A DNA stretch of 29,042 nucleotides from CAZLLV01 sp964560325 (GCA_964560325.1 CAZLLV010000459.1:1-29042); one strand, 5' to 3'; positions 1-8,485 are shown, numbered from the stretch's first letter. Translations and numbers: made by a program. Notes: generated by a model from the letters alone, not told the origin.

Positions 1-1
1 C

Positions 2-1552
2 GTCGAGCGCTACGAGCCCGGCGACGGACCCGGCACCGAGCGGCTCGTCACGCGGCCGGTCGAGGCGCTCGTGCCGGGCGACGCCTTCCTGGTGCGGCCG
101 GGGGAGGTGGTGGCGGTCGACGGCGTGGTCGAGGGGGAGCGGGCGGTGGTCGACACCTCGGCCCTGACCGGGGAGGCCCGGCCGCGGGTGTTCGAGCCGG
201 GCGAGACGGTGGCGTCCGGCACGGTCGACGCCGGAGGCCCGATCCGGCTGCGCGCGGTCGCCACCGTGCGGGAATCGACCTACGCCGGCATCGTCCGGCT
301 GGTCGAGCAGGCACAGGCGACGAAGGCGCCGCTCGTCCGCCTCGCCGACCGCTACGCCGGGGTCTTCCTGCCGGTGACGCTGCTGGTCGCGGGCGGCGCG
401 TGGGCGCTCTCGGGCGATCCGGTGCGTGCGCTCGCGGTGCTGGTGGTGGCCACCCCCTGCCCGCTGATCCTGGCGACGCCGATCGCGCTCATGGGCGGCA
501 TCTCGCGGGCCGCCGCCGCCGGCGTGGTGGTGAAAGGGGGCGGCGCGCTGGAGGTCCTGGCGCGCGCCGACCGGCTGCTCCTCGACAAGACCGGCACCGT
601 CACGCGCGGCCGGCCCGAGCTGCTCGAGGCGCCGGTCTTCGGTCGGGTGCCGGCCGACGAGATGCTGCGCCTCGCCGCGTCGCTCGACCTGGTCTCGCCG
701 CACGTCCTCGCGAGCGCCATCGTGGCCGCCGCCCGTGCTCGCGGTCTGGAGCCGACCTTCCCCGAGGGGACGCGGGAGGAGCACGGGTACGGCATCGAGG
801 GGACGGTCGGCGGGCGGCGCGTGCGGGTGGGGCAGGGCGACTGGGTCCGGGCCGGCCGGCCGTGGCCGCCCGGGGGAGGCGAGGTCGCGCGCCGGACGGC
901 GGAGGAGGGGCTGTCGACCGCGTTCGTCGAGATCGACGGCGAGATCGCCGGCGCGCTCCTCTTCCACGATCCGCTACGCCCGGAGGCGGGGGAGACGATC
1001 CGCCGCCTGCGGGCGCTCGGCTTCCGCGACATCGCCCTGGTCACCGGCGACCGGCGCGACCTGGCGGAGCGGGTCGCCGGCACCCTCGGCATCGACCGGG
1101 TGCTCGCCGACCGCTCGCCGGCGGAGAAGGTCGACGCGGTGCGCGAGGCGGCCGAAGGCGGCCAGGTCGTGATGGTGGGCGACGGGCTGAACGACGCGGC
1201 GGCCCTGGCGGCGGCGGACGTCGGGATCGCGATGGGCGCGCGGGGGGCGAGCGCATCGTCGGAGGCGGCGGACGCGGTGATCGTCTCCGACCGCTTCGAC
1301 CGCGTGGCCGACGCGGTGGTGATCGCCCGGCGCGCGCGGCGCATCGCCGTCGGGAGCATCCAGGCCGGCATGGCGCTCTCCGGCGTGGCGATGGCTTTCG
1401 CCGCCTTCGGCTACCTGACGCCGGTGGCCGGCGCCCTGGTGCAGGAGGCGATCGACGTCGCGACCATCCTCAACGCTCTGCGGGCGCGACGGGCTCCGTT
1501 CGCGCCCGCGACGTCAGAGGCCGTCGATCAGGCAGCCGAGGATCGCCAGTAG
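2..1552 (+). CDS. Heavy-metal-type P-type ATPase, 3' part (cut by window edge)
   Basis: The frame is open to the left edge, so the N-terminal membrane helices and any metal-binding domain lie outside the window; 516 residues are visible. In order: actuator-domain TGE motif (DTSALTGEARP), a helix pair, the ion-pathway motif ATPCPL (458-466), the phosphorylation site DKTGT (Asp codon 584-586), nucleotide-binding domain, hinge GDGLND (from 1178), and a last pair of hydrophobic helices. The order is that of P1B transition-metal ATPases, which export or import metal ions at the inner membrane. Two signatures differ from the textbook ones: CPL replaces CPC, and SPHVLA (near 695-712) stands where SEHPLA is usual. 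Such CPL/SPHVLA ATPases form a recurring but poorly characterised subgroup, so the ion cannot be named. No metal chaperone or regulator is next to it in the window. Confidence 0.93.
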   Translation, partial: VERYEPGDGPGTERLVTRPVEALVPGDAFLVRPGEVVAVDGVVEGERAVVDTSALTGEARPRVFEPGETVASGTVDAGGPIRLRAVATVRESTYAGIVRLVEQAQATKAPLVRLADRYAGVFLPVTLLVAGGAWALSGDPVRALAVLVVATPCPLILATPIALMGGISRAAAAGVVVKGGGALEVLARADRLLLDKTGTVTRGRPELLEAPVFGRVPADEMLRLAASLDLVSPHVLASAIVAAARARGLEPTFPEGTREEHGYGIEGTVGGRRVRVGQGDWVRAGRPWPPGGGEVARRTAEEGLSTAFVEIDGEIAGALLFHDPLRPEAGETIRRLRALGFRDIALVTGDRRDLAERVAGTLGIDRVLADRSPAEKVDAVREAAEGGQVVMVGDGLNDAAALAAADVGIAMGARGASASSEAADAVIVSDRFDRVADAVVIARRARRIAVGSIQAGMALSGVAMAFAAFGYLTPVAGALVQEAIDVATILNALRARRAPFAPATSEAVDQAAEDRQ

Positions 1553-1699
1553 GCCGGCGATCACGAGGCACCAGAAGCCGACGTTGCCGGGTACCGGCAG
1601 GATGGCCAGGCCGGCGAGGAGGCCGATGGCCCAGAGGACGATGACGATGATCAGCGTGATCTGCTTCGGAGCCTGCGTGCGAAATCCACCTCGCGCCAT
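1514..1699 (-). CDS. Small two-helix membrane protein
   Basis: A 61-residue protein: a short basic N-terminus (MARGGFRTQAPKQ) followed by two hydrophobic segments at about 14-34 and 41-58 separated by a Pro-Gly turn, so probably a helical hairpin in the inner membrane. The ATG at 1699 is preferred over longer in-frame starts because a GGGAGG ribosome site lies 7 bases upstream and the upstream codons look non-coding. It ends tail to tail with the P-type ATPase and overlaps it by 39 bases. I recognise the general type (short conserved membrane protein of unknown function) but no characterised family. A possible promoter lies at 1770-1781. Confidence 0.75.
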   Translation of the reverse strand: MARGGFRTQAPKQITLIIVIVLWAIGLLAGLAILPVPGNVGFWCLVIAGLLAILGCLIDGL

Positions 1700-1769
1700 G
1701 GATCGATCCTCCCAGAGTCGACGCGGCTCGGAGGCCGCGCACGGACGGTTGCCTACGGGAAACGGCTGG

Positions 1770-1781
1770 AGACTAGCACGG
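1770..1781 (-). promoter_or_regulatory. Possible extended -10 element for the small membrane protein
   Basis: On the minus strand this reads CCGTGCTAGTCT, i.e. a TGC extension followed by TAGTCT. It would start transcription about 64 bases before the ATG at 1699. No -35 match is visible. The first nine bases form an exact inverted repeat with 1808-1816, so it could instead be half of an operator. Confidence 0.35.
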
Positions 1782-1807
1782 GGCCGGGTCGGCCCGGCGG
1801 TCCGAAT

Positions 1808-1819
1808 CCGTGCTAGCGT
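1808..1819 (+). promoter_or_regulatory. Possible extended -10 element for the haem lipoprotein operon
   Basis: Reads CCGTGCTAGCGT: TGC extension plus TAGCGT. It lies about 70 bases before the ATG at 1888 and mirrors the minus-strand copy at 1770-1781, as expected for two divergent promoters of the same type or a palindromic binding site. No good -35 hexamer. Confidence 0.35.
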
Positions 1820-1887
1820 CATTGCACACTCGTAGTCACAGAGTCGTAAGAAACGTCACGCCGTCGCTCCGACCCGGGAGGTCGCCC

Positions 1888-3483
1888 ATGTCCCCTTCGG
1901 TTCCCGTCGTTCCTCCGGCGCGTGTTCGCGTCGTCCCCGCCGTCCCCGCCGTCCTCACCGTCCTCGCTCTGCTCGCGCTCCTGGTCCCGCTCGGCGCCTG
2001 CCGGGTGGAGGAGGAGTCACCGGACGTGGCGGACGGGGTCGGAGCCGAAGCGCCGGAGGGCGACGTGCCGGGCGGTACCTGCAAGGACACGTGGGCGCAG
2101 GGTTTCGCGGCCGACAGTTGCACCCTGGCGAACGGCGATGCACCGCCCGTCGAGCCCCTCGACTGGCCGAACGTCTGCAACCCCCAGCTCAACGGCTGGC
2201 GGCCGGTCCAGCAGAGCTTCGACCAGCTCTCCTGGCGCTCGTTCCTGTACGAGAGCTGGCCGGCCGGCGCCGACGGCAAGCCGGACGGGGGTCAGCCGAT
2301 CGGTGTCGCCCAGGGGGGCGATTTCGCGCCGGTGGTCTGGGAGCGCTACGCCGATGCCTCGAGCCTCTTCGGTGCCGGCGCCGCCGAGCTCGCCGCCTCC
2401 GACTACGGCCGGGCGGCGGCGCCCCCCGAGGGGTGCTCGGCCGACGGTCCCCGGGTCCTCTCGATGACGTCGAAGTTCCCGCTGGAGGCGGTCCAGGCGG
2501 TCCGGGAGGTGCTCGGGGCGGAGGCGCCGGCGGAGGGTGAGCTCCTGGAAGGGCTCCAGAGCATCGACCAGGCGTTCCGCGGTCCTCTCTACCCGCAGGG
2601 TCCGGAGGGGCCGAGCGGCCTCTGGCCGGTCTTCTACGAGATCCGGATCAACCAGGCGGAGTACGACGCCATCGTGGCGGCCGGAGCGCAGGACAAGACG
2701 CCGGCCGAGCTCAACTGCACCGGGGCGTACGCCACCGACGACTGCACCCCGTTCTCCTTTCCGATCGGGTCGACCGAGATCAAGGCCGCCTGGAAGGTGC
2801 TGAGCGACGACGAGGTCGCCTCCGGGCGCTTTTTCCACCAGGATCTCCAGGTGGTCGATCCGGTGAGCGGCGCGTGCTCCGTACAGCCCATGGGCCTGGT
2901 CGGCCTCCACATCGCCCGCAAGGTCGAGGCGGCGGTGATCGGCCCGGACCTGCGCAAGAACACGTGGGCCTGGGCGACCTTCGAGCAGGTGGACAACGTG
3001 CCCCCGGTGGGCAGCGACGGTAGCGGCGGGACCTACTCGTTCTTCGACCCGAGCTGCACGCCGGCGGTCGACGCGGCGACCTGCGCGGGCGTCACGACGC
3101 CGAACCCGGACCCGCAGTACCAGTGCTGCCCGAACCTCTACCGCTACGCCTCCGGCACGGTGCCGCAGAACCCGACGCCCGACCAGGTGACCCGGATCGA
3201 CTCGCCGCCCGCGGGCACGGAGAGCTGCAACGCGGTCTACGACCCTCTGGAGAAGGGCGTTTTCGACCACTACACGCTGGTGACCACCCAGTGGCCGCAG
3301 GCGAGCGACGGTCCGCACCCGCCGACGGTGACCCCGACCCACTCGCGAAACGCCGTGATCGAGACCTACTTCACCTCGTGGCAGGGGAGCACGCAGGTGA
3401 ACACCAGCAGTTGCATGGGATGTCACTCGGGCGCGCAGGCGGTCGACATGAGCTACCTGTTCCTGGGCAACGCCGACGAATGA
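1888..3483 (+). CDS. Haem-binding (c-type cytochrome) lipoprotein
   Basis: 531 residues. The N-terminus has a long hydrophobic stretch ending in LGAC, a lipobox, so the mature protein is predicted to be a lipid-anchored periplasmic or outer-membrane protein. The body is rich in Trp, Pro and Cys and carries a SWRSFLYESWPA segment near 110-125 of the type seen in large uncharacterised cytochrome-c-like proteins. Close to the C-terminus a single CMGCH motif (Cys509, Cys512, His513) would bind one haem c. The ATG at 1888 is chosen because GGGAGG sits 6 bases upstream and the signal sequence begins there; an earlier in-frame start at 1810 has neither. The stop overlaps the ATG of the following dioxygenase (ATGA), indicating translational coupling. 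Function unknown; electron transfer or a haem-dependent oxidase/peroxidase role is inference from the haem motif. Confidence 0.8.
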   Translation: MSPSVPVVPPARVRVVPAVPAVLTVLALLALLVPLGACRVEEESPDVADGVGAEAPEGDVPGGTCKDTWAQGFAADSCTLANGDAPPVEPLDWPNVCNPQLNGWRPVQQSFDQLSWRSFLYESWPAGADGKPDGGQPIGVAQGGDFAPVVWERYADASSLFGAGAAELAASDYGRAAAPPEGCSADGPRVLSMTSKFPLEAVQAVREVLGAEAPAEGELLEGLQSIDQAFRGPLYPQGPEGPSGLWPVFYEIRINQAEYDAIVAAGAQDKTPAELNCTGAYATDDCTPFSFPIGSTEIKAAWKVLSDDEVASGRFFHQDLQVVDPVSGACSVQPMGLVGLHIARKVEAAVIGPDLRKNTWAWATFEQVDNVPPVGSDGSGGTYSFFDPSCTPAVDAATCAGVTTPNPDPQYQCCPNLYRYASGTVPQNPTPDQVTRIDSPPAGTESCNAVYDPLEKGVFDHYTLVTTQWPQASDGPHPPTVTPTHSRNAVIETYFTSWQGSTQVNTSSCMGCHSGAQAVDMSYLFLGNADE

Positions 3484-4451
3484 CGCGCGTGCACGGCATC
3501 CACCACGTCACCTGTATCGCGGGCGACCCGCAGCAGAACGTCGACTTCTACACCGGCGTGCTCGGCCTGCGGATGGTCAAGCGATCGGTGAACCAGGACG
3601 CGCCGGACACCTACCACCTCTTCTACGCCGACGGCGAGGGCCGGCCCGGGACCGACATGACCTTCTTCCCGTGGCCCGACATGCAGCCGGCGCGGCGCGG
3701 GGCGGGGCACGCGATCGAGGTCGGCTTCGCGGTGCCGGAGGGGAGCCTCGGCTGGTGGCGGGAGCGGCTGGCGGAAGACTCCTCCGGCGTCGGCTCGACC
3801 CTGGGCGAGCCGGAGGAGCGCCACGGCGAGCCGGCGCTCACCCTGCGCGATCCCGACGGCCTGCCGCTGGTGCTGGTCGAAGCGGCGGATCCGATCGACA
3901 CCGCGCCGTGGACCGGGAGCCCGGTGCCGGAGGAGCGCCAGCTCCGCGGCTTCCACGGCGTGCGTCTGCTCGAGCGCGATCTCGACCGGACCGGCCGCTT
4001 CCTGACCGAGGGGCTCGGCTTCGAGCCCGCCGGCCGGCAGGGCGACTGGCACCGCTTCGGTGCCGCCGGGGGCGGGGGGAGCCGCTGGGTCGAGGTGCGC
4101 CAGGTGTCCGCTGGATCGCCGGGCGGCGGCCTCGGAGCGTGGGGCACCGGCGGCGTCCACCACGTCGCGTTCCGGGTCGAGGACGACGCCGAGCAGCTCG
4201 CCGTGCGCGAGCGGGTGGCAGAGATGGGCGTGACTCCGACCGCGTTGATCGATCGCTTCTGGTTCCACTCGGTCTACTTCCGCGAGCCGGGCGGGGTGCT
4301 CTTCGAGCTCGCGACCGAGGGCCCCGGCTTCACCGCCGACGAGGATCTCGCGCACCTCGGCGAGGAGCTGATCCTGCCTCCCTGGCTCGAGCCGCGCCGG
4401 GCCGAGATCGAGGCCTCCCTCCAGCCGCTGCGCTACGAGCCGGGCGCGTAG
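3480..4451 (+). CDS. VOC-family ring-cleaving dioxygenase (MhqO-like)
   Basis: 323 residues with the two tandem vicinal-oxygen-chelate halves typical of extradiol and hydroquinone dioxygenases. The first half starts with HGIHHVTCIAGD (His9 region), followed by YTGVLGLRMVKRSVNQD, the hallmark of the MhqO/YkcA/PcpA-like branch; the second half has GGVHHVAFRV (His227/228) and GVLFELATEGPGF (Glu276), which together with His9 are the likely Fe(II) or Mn(II) ligands. Members cleave aromatic rings of hydroquinones or catechols with O2; the actual substrate is not readable from sequence. The ATG overlaps the upstream stop by 4 bases and there is no separate promoter, so it is co-expressed with the haem lipoprotein. 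A dienelactone-hydrolase-like gene follows after 30 bases, consistent with a small aromatic or quinone detoxification unit. Confidence 0.9.
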   Translation: MTRVHGIHHVTCIAGDPQQNVDFYTGVLGLRMVKRSVNQDAPDTYHLFYADGEGRPGTDMTFFPWPDMQPARRGAGHAIEVGFAVPEGSLGWWRERLAEDSSGVGSTLGEPEERHGEPALTLRDPDGLPLVLVEAADPIDTAPWTGSPVPEERQLRGFHGVRLLERDLDRTGRFLTEGLGFEPAGRQGDWHRFGAAGGGGSRWVEVRQVSAGSPGGGLGAWGTGGVHHVAFRVEDDAEQLAVRERVAEMGVTPTALIDRFWFHSVYFREPGGVLFELATEGPGFTADEDLAHLGEELILPPWLEPRRAEIEASLQPLRYEPGA

Positions 4452-4481
4452 GGTCGGCCGACCTCGGGGAGGGCGTCGGGA

Positions 4482-5312
4482 TTGCATGCGGCGATGCGCG
4501 AGATGGAGAGCCTCCTGACCGTCCGCCGCCCCGCCCTCTTGCTGCTCGTCCTGTTGCCGCTCGTGACCGCCGCGTGCTCGCGCGGCGCCGAGGAGACGGC
4601 CGCCGCGACGGAGGAGCCCGCGGCGCCCGCGGAGGACGTTTCGACCGTCCGCATGTCCGAGCGCTCCTTCGACAGCTCGGGGCGGAAGGTGCCGGCGACG
4701 GTGATCCTGCCCGCCGGGTCGGGCGAGTACCCGATGGTGATCCTGCTCCACGGGCGCGCGGGCCTGCCGTTCTACGGCAAGCGGCTGGAGGCCCTGGGCC
4801 GGCGGGTGGCGGAGGCCGGGATCGGGGCGGTGATCCCGAGCTACTTCGTGACCACCGACGACGAGGCGGAGCCCGAGGTGACCGACGCCCGGTTCCGGGT
4901 CTGGCGCTGGGCGCTGGCGGACGCGGTCGTCGCGGCGGGCGGGATCGACCATGTGGACGCCGAGCGCGTCGGCGTCGCCGGCTTCTCGCTGGGCGGCTTC
5001 GTCGCGGTCACCGAGGCCGCCGGCAACCCGGACATCCGCGCGGTCGCCGCCCACTACACCGGCCTCTCCCCCTACTTCCCGAACCCGGGCGAGGCGGAAG
5101 CCTTTCCGCCGCTGCTGGTGGTCCACGCGACCGGCGATCCGGTGGTGCCGCTGGCGGACGCGGAGGCGCTCGCCCGCCGGGCGCGCGACCTGGGCGCGGA
5201 GGTGGAGACCCTGTTCCTCCCCGCCGAGACGCACGTGCTCGAGGGCGAGGACTGGGAGCGGGCGGCGGAGCGGACGGTCGACTTCTTCCGGCGCACCCTC
5301 GCCGACGGCTGA
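4482..5312 (+). CDS. Dienelactone-hydrolase-like lipoprotein (alpha/beta hydrolase)
   Basis: 276 residues from a TTG start that has GGGGAGGG 8 bases upstream; ATG codons at 4494 and 4503 are alternatives with weaker ribosome sites. The N-terminal hydrophobic segment ends in VTAAC, a lipobox, so the enzyme is predicted to be lipid-anchored outside the cytoplasm, unusual for the mostly cytosolic dienelactone hydrolases. The catalytic triad is visible: nucleophile Ser169 in GFSLGG, acid Asp219 in ATGDPVVPL, and His251 in PAETHVLEG; the oxyanion strand reads MVILLHGRAG. It lies 30 bases after the VOC dioxygenase and shares its transcript. Substrate unknown: a lactone, ester or thioester from ring cleavage is inferred from the neighbour; a general esterase or peptidase is the alternative. 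Confidence 0.85.
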   Translation: MHAAMREMESLLTVRRPALLLLVLLPLVTAACSRGAEETAAATEEPAAPAEDVSTVRMSERSFDSSGRKVPATVILPAGSGEYPMVILLHGRAGLPFYGKRLEALGRRVAEAGIGAVIPSYFVTTDDEAEPEVTDARFRVWRWALADAVVAAGGIDHVDAERVGVAGFSLGGFVAVTEAAGNPDIRAVAAHYTGLSPYFPNPGEAEAFPPLLVVHATGDPVVPLADAEALARRARDLGAEVETLFLPAETHVLEGEDWERAAERTVDFFRRTLADG

Positions 5313-5366
5313 CGGCGCAGCGAAACGCTTCTTCGGTCGGGCGTCATTCTTTGTGTGCCGTCATGC

Positions 5367-5395
5367 TTTACCGGCATGAGGGATTCGTGTACATT
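5367..5395 (+). promoter_or_regulatory. Promoter of the M1 peptidase gene
   Basis: TTTACC (5367-5372) and TACATT (5390-5395) are separated by 17 bases, a sigma-70-type layout with 4 of 6 matches in each hexamer. Transcription would start near 5402, leaving a leader of about 45 bases with AGGAGA before the GTG at 5447. Confidence 0.5.
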
Positions 5396-5446
5396 CCGCC
5401 GCTCGTCGCGTCGGGGGACGCAGGCCGCCGTCAGGAGAATTCGCCC

Positions 5447-8400
5447 GTGCATCGTTCGTTCGTCTCTTCCCGTTTTCAGCCTGTCGTCTTCACCCTGGCG
5501 CTCGGCGCCTTCGTCCCGGGGTCCGTCCCGGTCGCCGCGGCTCCGCCCACCGGCGATGCCGCCGCACTCCTCTCGTCGCTGCGGTCGGCGCCGCTCGATC
5601 CCGCGGGGACGGTGCGCGTGGACGGCGTGCGCATCGACACCGGGCTCGCGCAGCTCCACGTCGAGCGGGGCGTCCTGGTCCCGGTCGAGGCGGTCGCCGG
5701 TCCGGCCGGCGAGCACGTGCGCGAGGTCGTCTTCTCCGGCCGCGCCCGGCTCGTGCTCGAGCCGCCGGACGCGATCGAGGCCGGCCAGCTCGACCTCTTC
5801 ACCGGTTCGCCCCGGCTCGACGAGGTGGTGACCGCGGCCGTGCTGACGGTGGCGAGCGACCGGGCGGCGGCGGCGATCTTCGGCCGGCCGGCGTCGGCGG
5901 CCGACGCGGAGACCGAGGCCGCCGCCCGCGAGCGCCTGGCGAGCTGGCGGGAGAGCGCCGAGCGCCGCTACCTGGGCGTCGACGACGCGCTGCTCCTCGA
6001 CGCCCTCGGCGAGCCCGGCTACGACTCGTACTTCGCCGGCTGGTTCGCCGGCGAGGAGCTGGGCGAGTTCCTCTACGTGATCGATCCGGACGAGCCGGAG
6101 CAGGTGACGCTCGGCCGCTTCGTCCAGGTCGACGTGAGCGCGCGGGAGAAGCGCAAGCTCGAGCGCGAGCTGGGCCGCCAGCAGCGGCGCGGGCGGCTGA
6201 TCGGCTTGTCCGTCGACGACCTGGGCGAGTGGGACACCTGGCTGTCGGCGCCGCTGCACGGCGTGAGCGGGAGCTCGGCGTTCGAGCCGACCCACTACGA
6301 GCTCGACGCGACCCTCGACGGGCGCAAGCTCGAGATCGCCGGCCGGGCGCGGATCACCCTCCAGGCGGTGGCCGGCGGCCACCGGGCGGTCGGGCTCTCG
6401 ATCCACCCCGATCTCCGGATCACCGCGGCGCGCGACGCCGCCGGCGCCGAGCTCCTGCGGCTCGACGGCCCGGGCGGGGCGACGGTGCTGCTCCCGGAGC
6501 CGGTGGCCGAGGGGGCGACGGCGACGATCGAGGTCGACTGGGAGGGCAACCCGACCGAGAAGCTCGACACCCGCAGCTTCGTTCTGCGCGACACGATCGG
6601 CTGGCACCCGCACACCGGCACCGTCGACCGCGCGACCTACGACCTGACGCTGCGCTGGCCCTCGGGCATGGACCTGGTCGCCACCGGCCGGCGGGTCGAC
6701 TCCGGCAAGGGGGGCGGCGAGCGCTGGGAGCGGCGGGTCGTCGAGCGCCCCACCTTCGGCGTCAGCTTCGAGGTCGGGAGCTTCGAGTCGTACACCCGGC
6801 AGGCCGGCGGCGTGACGATCACCCTCTACGTCGATCACTTCTCGTCGCCGCTGATCGACGGCTGGCGCGAGGAGCTGCTCGACTCGGTCGCCGGCAGCCT
6901 CGACTACTACGGCGAGGCCTTCGGAGCGTACCCGTCCGAGGAGCTGACCGTCGTCACCTCGCCGCGGCTCTACTCGCAGTCGCTGGTCGGCTACGTGACG
7001 CTGTCGAGCCTGATGGTCGGCGATCTCGGCGGCCTGTCCGCGCTCTTCGAAGACCGGCGGACGGTGATCGCGCACGAGGTCGCCCACCAGTGGTGGGGGC
7101 ACGCGGTCGGCTGGCAGGGCTACCGCGACCAGTGGATCAGCGAGGCGATGGCGAACTACGCGGCGCTCCTCTACGCGCGCCACCGGCTCGAGCAGCGGCC
7201 CTGGCGGGGTCCGACGACCGGCTGGCAGAGCGCGCTGACCGACACCACGGAGGACGGCCGGAGCCTGGAGTCGATCGGGCCGGTGGTGCTGGGCGAGCGC
7301 CTCGCTTCCACCCGTGCGCCGGGAGCGTACACGCCGATCGTCTACCAGAAGGGCGCGGTGGTGGTCGACATGATCGCCCGGATCTTCGGCGAAGAGACGT
7401 TCGTCCGGATCCTCGGCGCCGTCGTGAAGGCGGTCGACGGCCGCTCGATCTCGACCGAGGACTTCGTGGCGCTGATCGAGAAGGCGTCGGGGGCCGAGCT
7501 CGATCCGTTCGTCGACCAGTTCGTCTACGGCACCGGCCTGCCCGAGGTCTACTACCGCTACGACTTCGAGCCGGCGGCGGACGGGAAGTGGACGGTGCGC
7601 GGGGTGGCGCGGCAGCAGTCGCCGTACCGGTACACCTACCGGGTGGTCGACCTGGGCGGCGGCCGTCTCGACGTGGCGCGCGAGGCGGTGGCGCAGATCT
7701 CGGTCGAGCAGTCGCGGCTCGTGGTGCCGGTGCAGATCGAAGCGTACGACCCGGCCCAGGAGTCGGGCGGCCGGAAGAAGAAGGCGCGCGCCGAGGCGGC
7801 CGGGAACACCCGGCTGCAGGGCCACACGCTCCTCGAAGGGAGCGAGACGGAGTTCGCGCTCGAGCTCCCGCTCGAGCCGGTCGAGGTCTTCTTCGATCGC
7901 GAGAACGAGGTCTTCGGCCGCTTCTTCAACGAGCGGCGCCACCCGAAGCGGATGGCGTTCTACCGCGGCCTCGACCGCCTGGCCGAGAACGACGTCGAGG
8001 GCGCGCGGGCGGCGTGCGAGGAGGCGCTCGCGGCGCCGACCTTCGCCGGCGCCGACCTCACCGGCGAAACGGATCGCAAAGAGCTCGAAGAGGAGAGCCG
8101 GCTGCTCGACGCGCGCATCCGTCTGCACCTGGCGCGCGTCCACCTGCGCGCGAGCGCCGACGGCGAGGCCGCCGAGCAGGTGGGTGTCGTGCGCGGGCTG
8201 CTGAAGCGGGACGACCCGCGGTGGCTCGAGGAGGAGACCCGCATCCTGGAAGCCCGGCTGGCGCTCCGCCGCTCCGATGCCGCGGCCGCCTACGATCTGC
8301 TGCGCAAGAAGCTCCTGCGCGAGGCGATCGACGACGTGGAGGGCTCGATGGTGCTGGCGATCGCGGCGCGCGGGGTCGGCGACGCCGACGCGCTACGGAC

Positions 8401-8458
8401 CGCGCTCGAAGCGGTCGAAGGGAGCGGGGCGGACGTCACCCTTCTGCGGGAAGACTGA
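5447..8458 (+). CDS. Secreted M1-family zinc metallopeptidase
   Basis: 1003 residues. The frame stays open far upstream, but the real start is the GTG at 5447: AGGAGA lies 8 bases before it and a signal peptide (to about residue 32, VAAAP) begins there. After an N-terminal domain of about 270 residues not typical of the family comes a beta-rich M1 domain with the zinc site HEVAH (543-547) and Glu566, exactly 18 residues after the second His, plus HQWWGH typical of M1. The GAMEN exopeptidase motif expected about 30 residues earlier is not recognisable; the segment reads YSQSLVGYVTLSS, so a classical aminopeptidase specificity is doubtful. The last 250 residues are helical and TPR-like. Probably a periplasmic protein- or peptide-degrading enzyme. 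Stop is 27 bases from the convergent infA. Confidence 0.9.
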   Translation: MHRSFVSSRFQPVVFTLALGAFVPGSVPVAAAPPTGDAAALLSSLRSAPLDPAGTVRVDGVRIDTGLAQLHVERGVLVPVEAVAGPAGEHVREVVFSGRARLVLEPPDAIEAGQLDLFTGSPRLDEVVTAAVLTVASDRAAAAIFGRPASAADAETEAAARERLASWRESAERRYLGVDDALLLDALGEPGYDSYFAGWFAGEELGEFLYVIDPDEPEQVTLGRFVQVDVSAREKRKLERELGRQQRRGRLIGLSVDDLGEWDTWLSAPLHGVSGSSAFEPTHYELDATLDGRKLEIAGRARITLQAVAGGHRAVGLSIHPDLRITAARDAAGAELLRLDGPGGATVLLPEPVAEGATATIEVDWEGNPTEKLDTRSFVLRDTIGWHPHTGTVDRATYDLTLRWPSGMDLVATGRRVDSGKGGGERWERRVVERPTFGVSFEVGSFESYTRQAGGVTITLYVDHFSSPLIDGWREELLDSVAGSLDYYGEAFGAYPSEELTVVTSPRLYSQSLVGYVTLSSLMVGDLGGLSALFEDRRTVIAHEVAHQWWGHAVGWQGYRDQWISEAMANYAALLYARHRLEQRPWRGPTTGWQSALTDTTEDGRSLESIGPVVLGERLASTRAPGAYTPIVYQKGAVVVDMIARIFGEETFVRILGAVVKAVDGRSISTEDFVALIEKASGAELDPFVDQFVYGTGLPEVYYRYDFEPAADGKWTVRGVARQQSPYRYTYRVVDLGGGRLDVAREAVAQISVEQSRLVVPVQIEAYDPAQESGGRKKKARAEAAGNTRLQGHTLLEGSETEFALELPLEPVEVFFDRENEVFGRFFNERRHPKRMAFYRGLDRLAENDVEGARAACEEALAAPTFAGADLTGETDRKELEEESRLLDARIRLHLARVHLRASADGEAAEQVGVVRGLLKRDDPRWLEEETRILEARLALRRSDAAAAYDLLRKKLLREAIDDVEGSMVLAIAARGVGDADALRTALEAVEGSGADVTLLRED

Positions 8459-8485
8459 AGCGTTTGGGAGCGATCGTCGGCGGGA

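Noticed and set aside
2017..3426. Long antisense frame over the haem lipoprotein gene
   Set aside because: Same compositional artefact; the + strand frame has lipobox, CxxCH motif and ribosome site.
3480..5312. Reading the VOC and hydrolase genes as a complete beta-ketoadipate or meta-cleavage pathway
   Set aside because: No muconate, semialdehyde or transport genes are present and the hydrolase is exported, so only a loose link to aromatic chemistry can be claimed.
3671..5446. The M1 peptidase frame stays open about 1.8 kb upstream of its start
   Set aside because: The upstream part is Arg/Ala/Gly-rich nonsense lying in another frame of the VOC and hydrolase genes; a signal peptide, ribosome site and promoter mark the start at 5447.
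5072..8143. Open frame of about 1000 codons antisense to the M1 peptidase
   Set aside because: Arg/Leu/Val/Asp-rich composition is the mirror of a GC-rich gene; no domain, and the opposite strand has a complete metallopeptidase.
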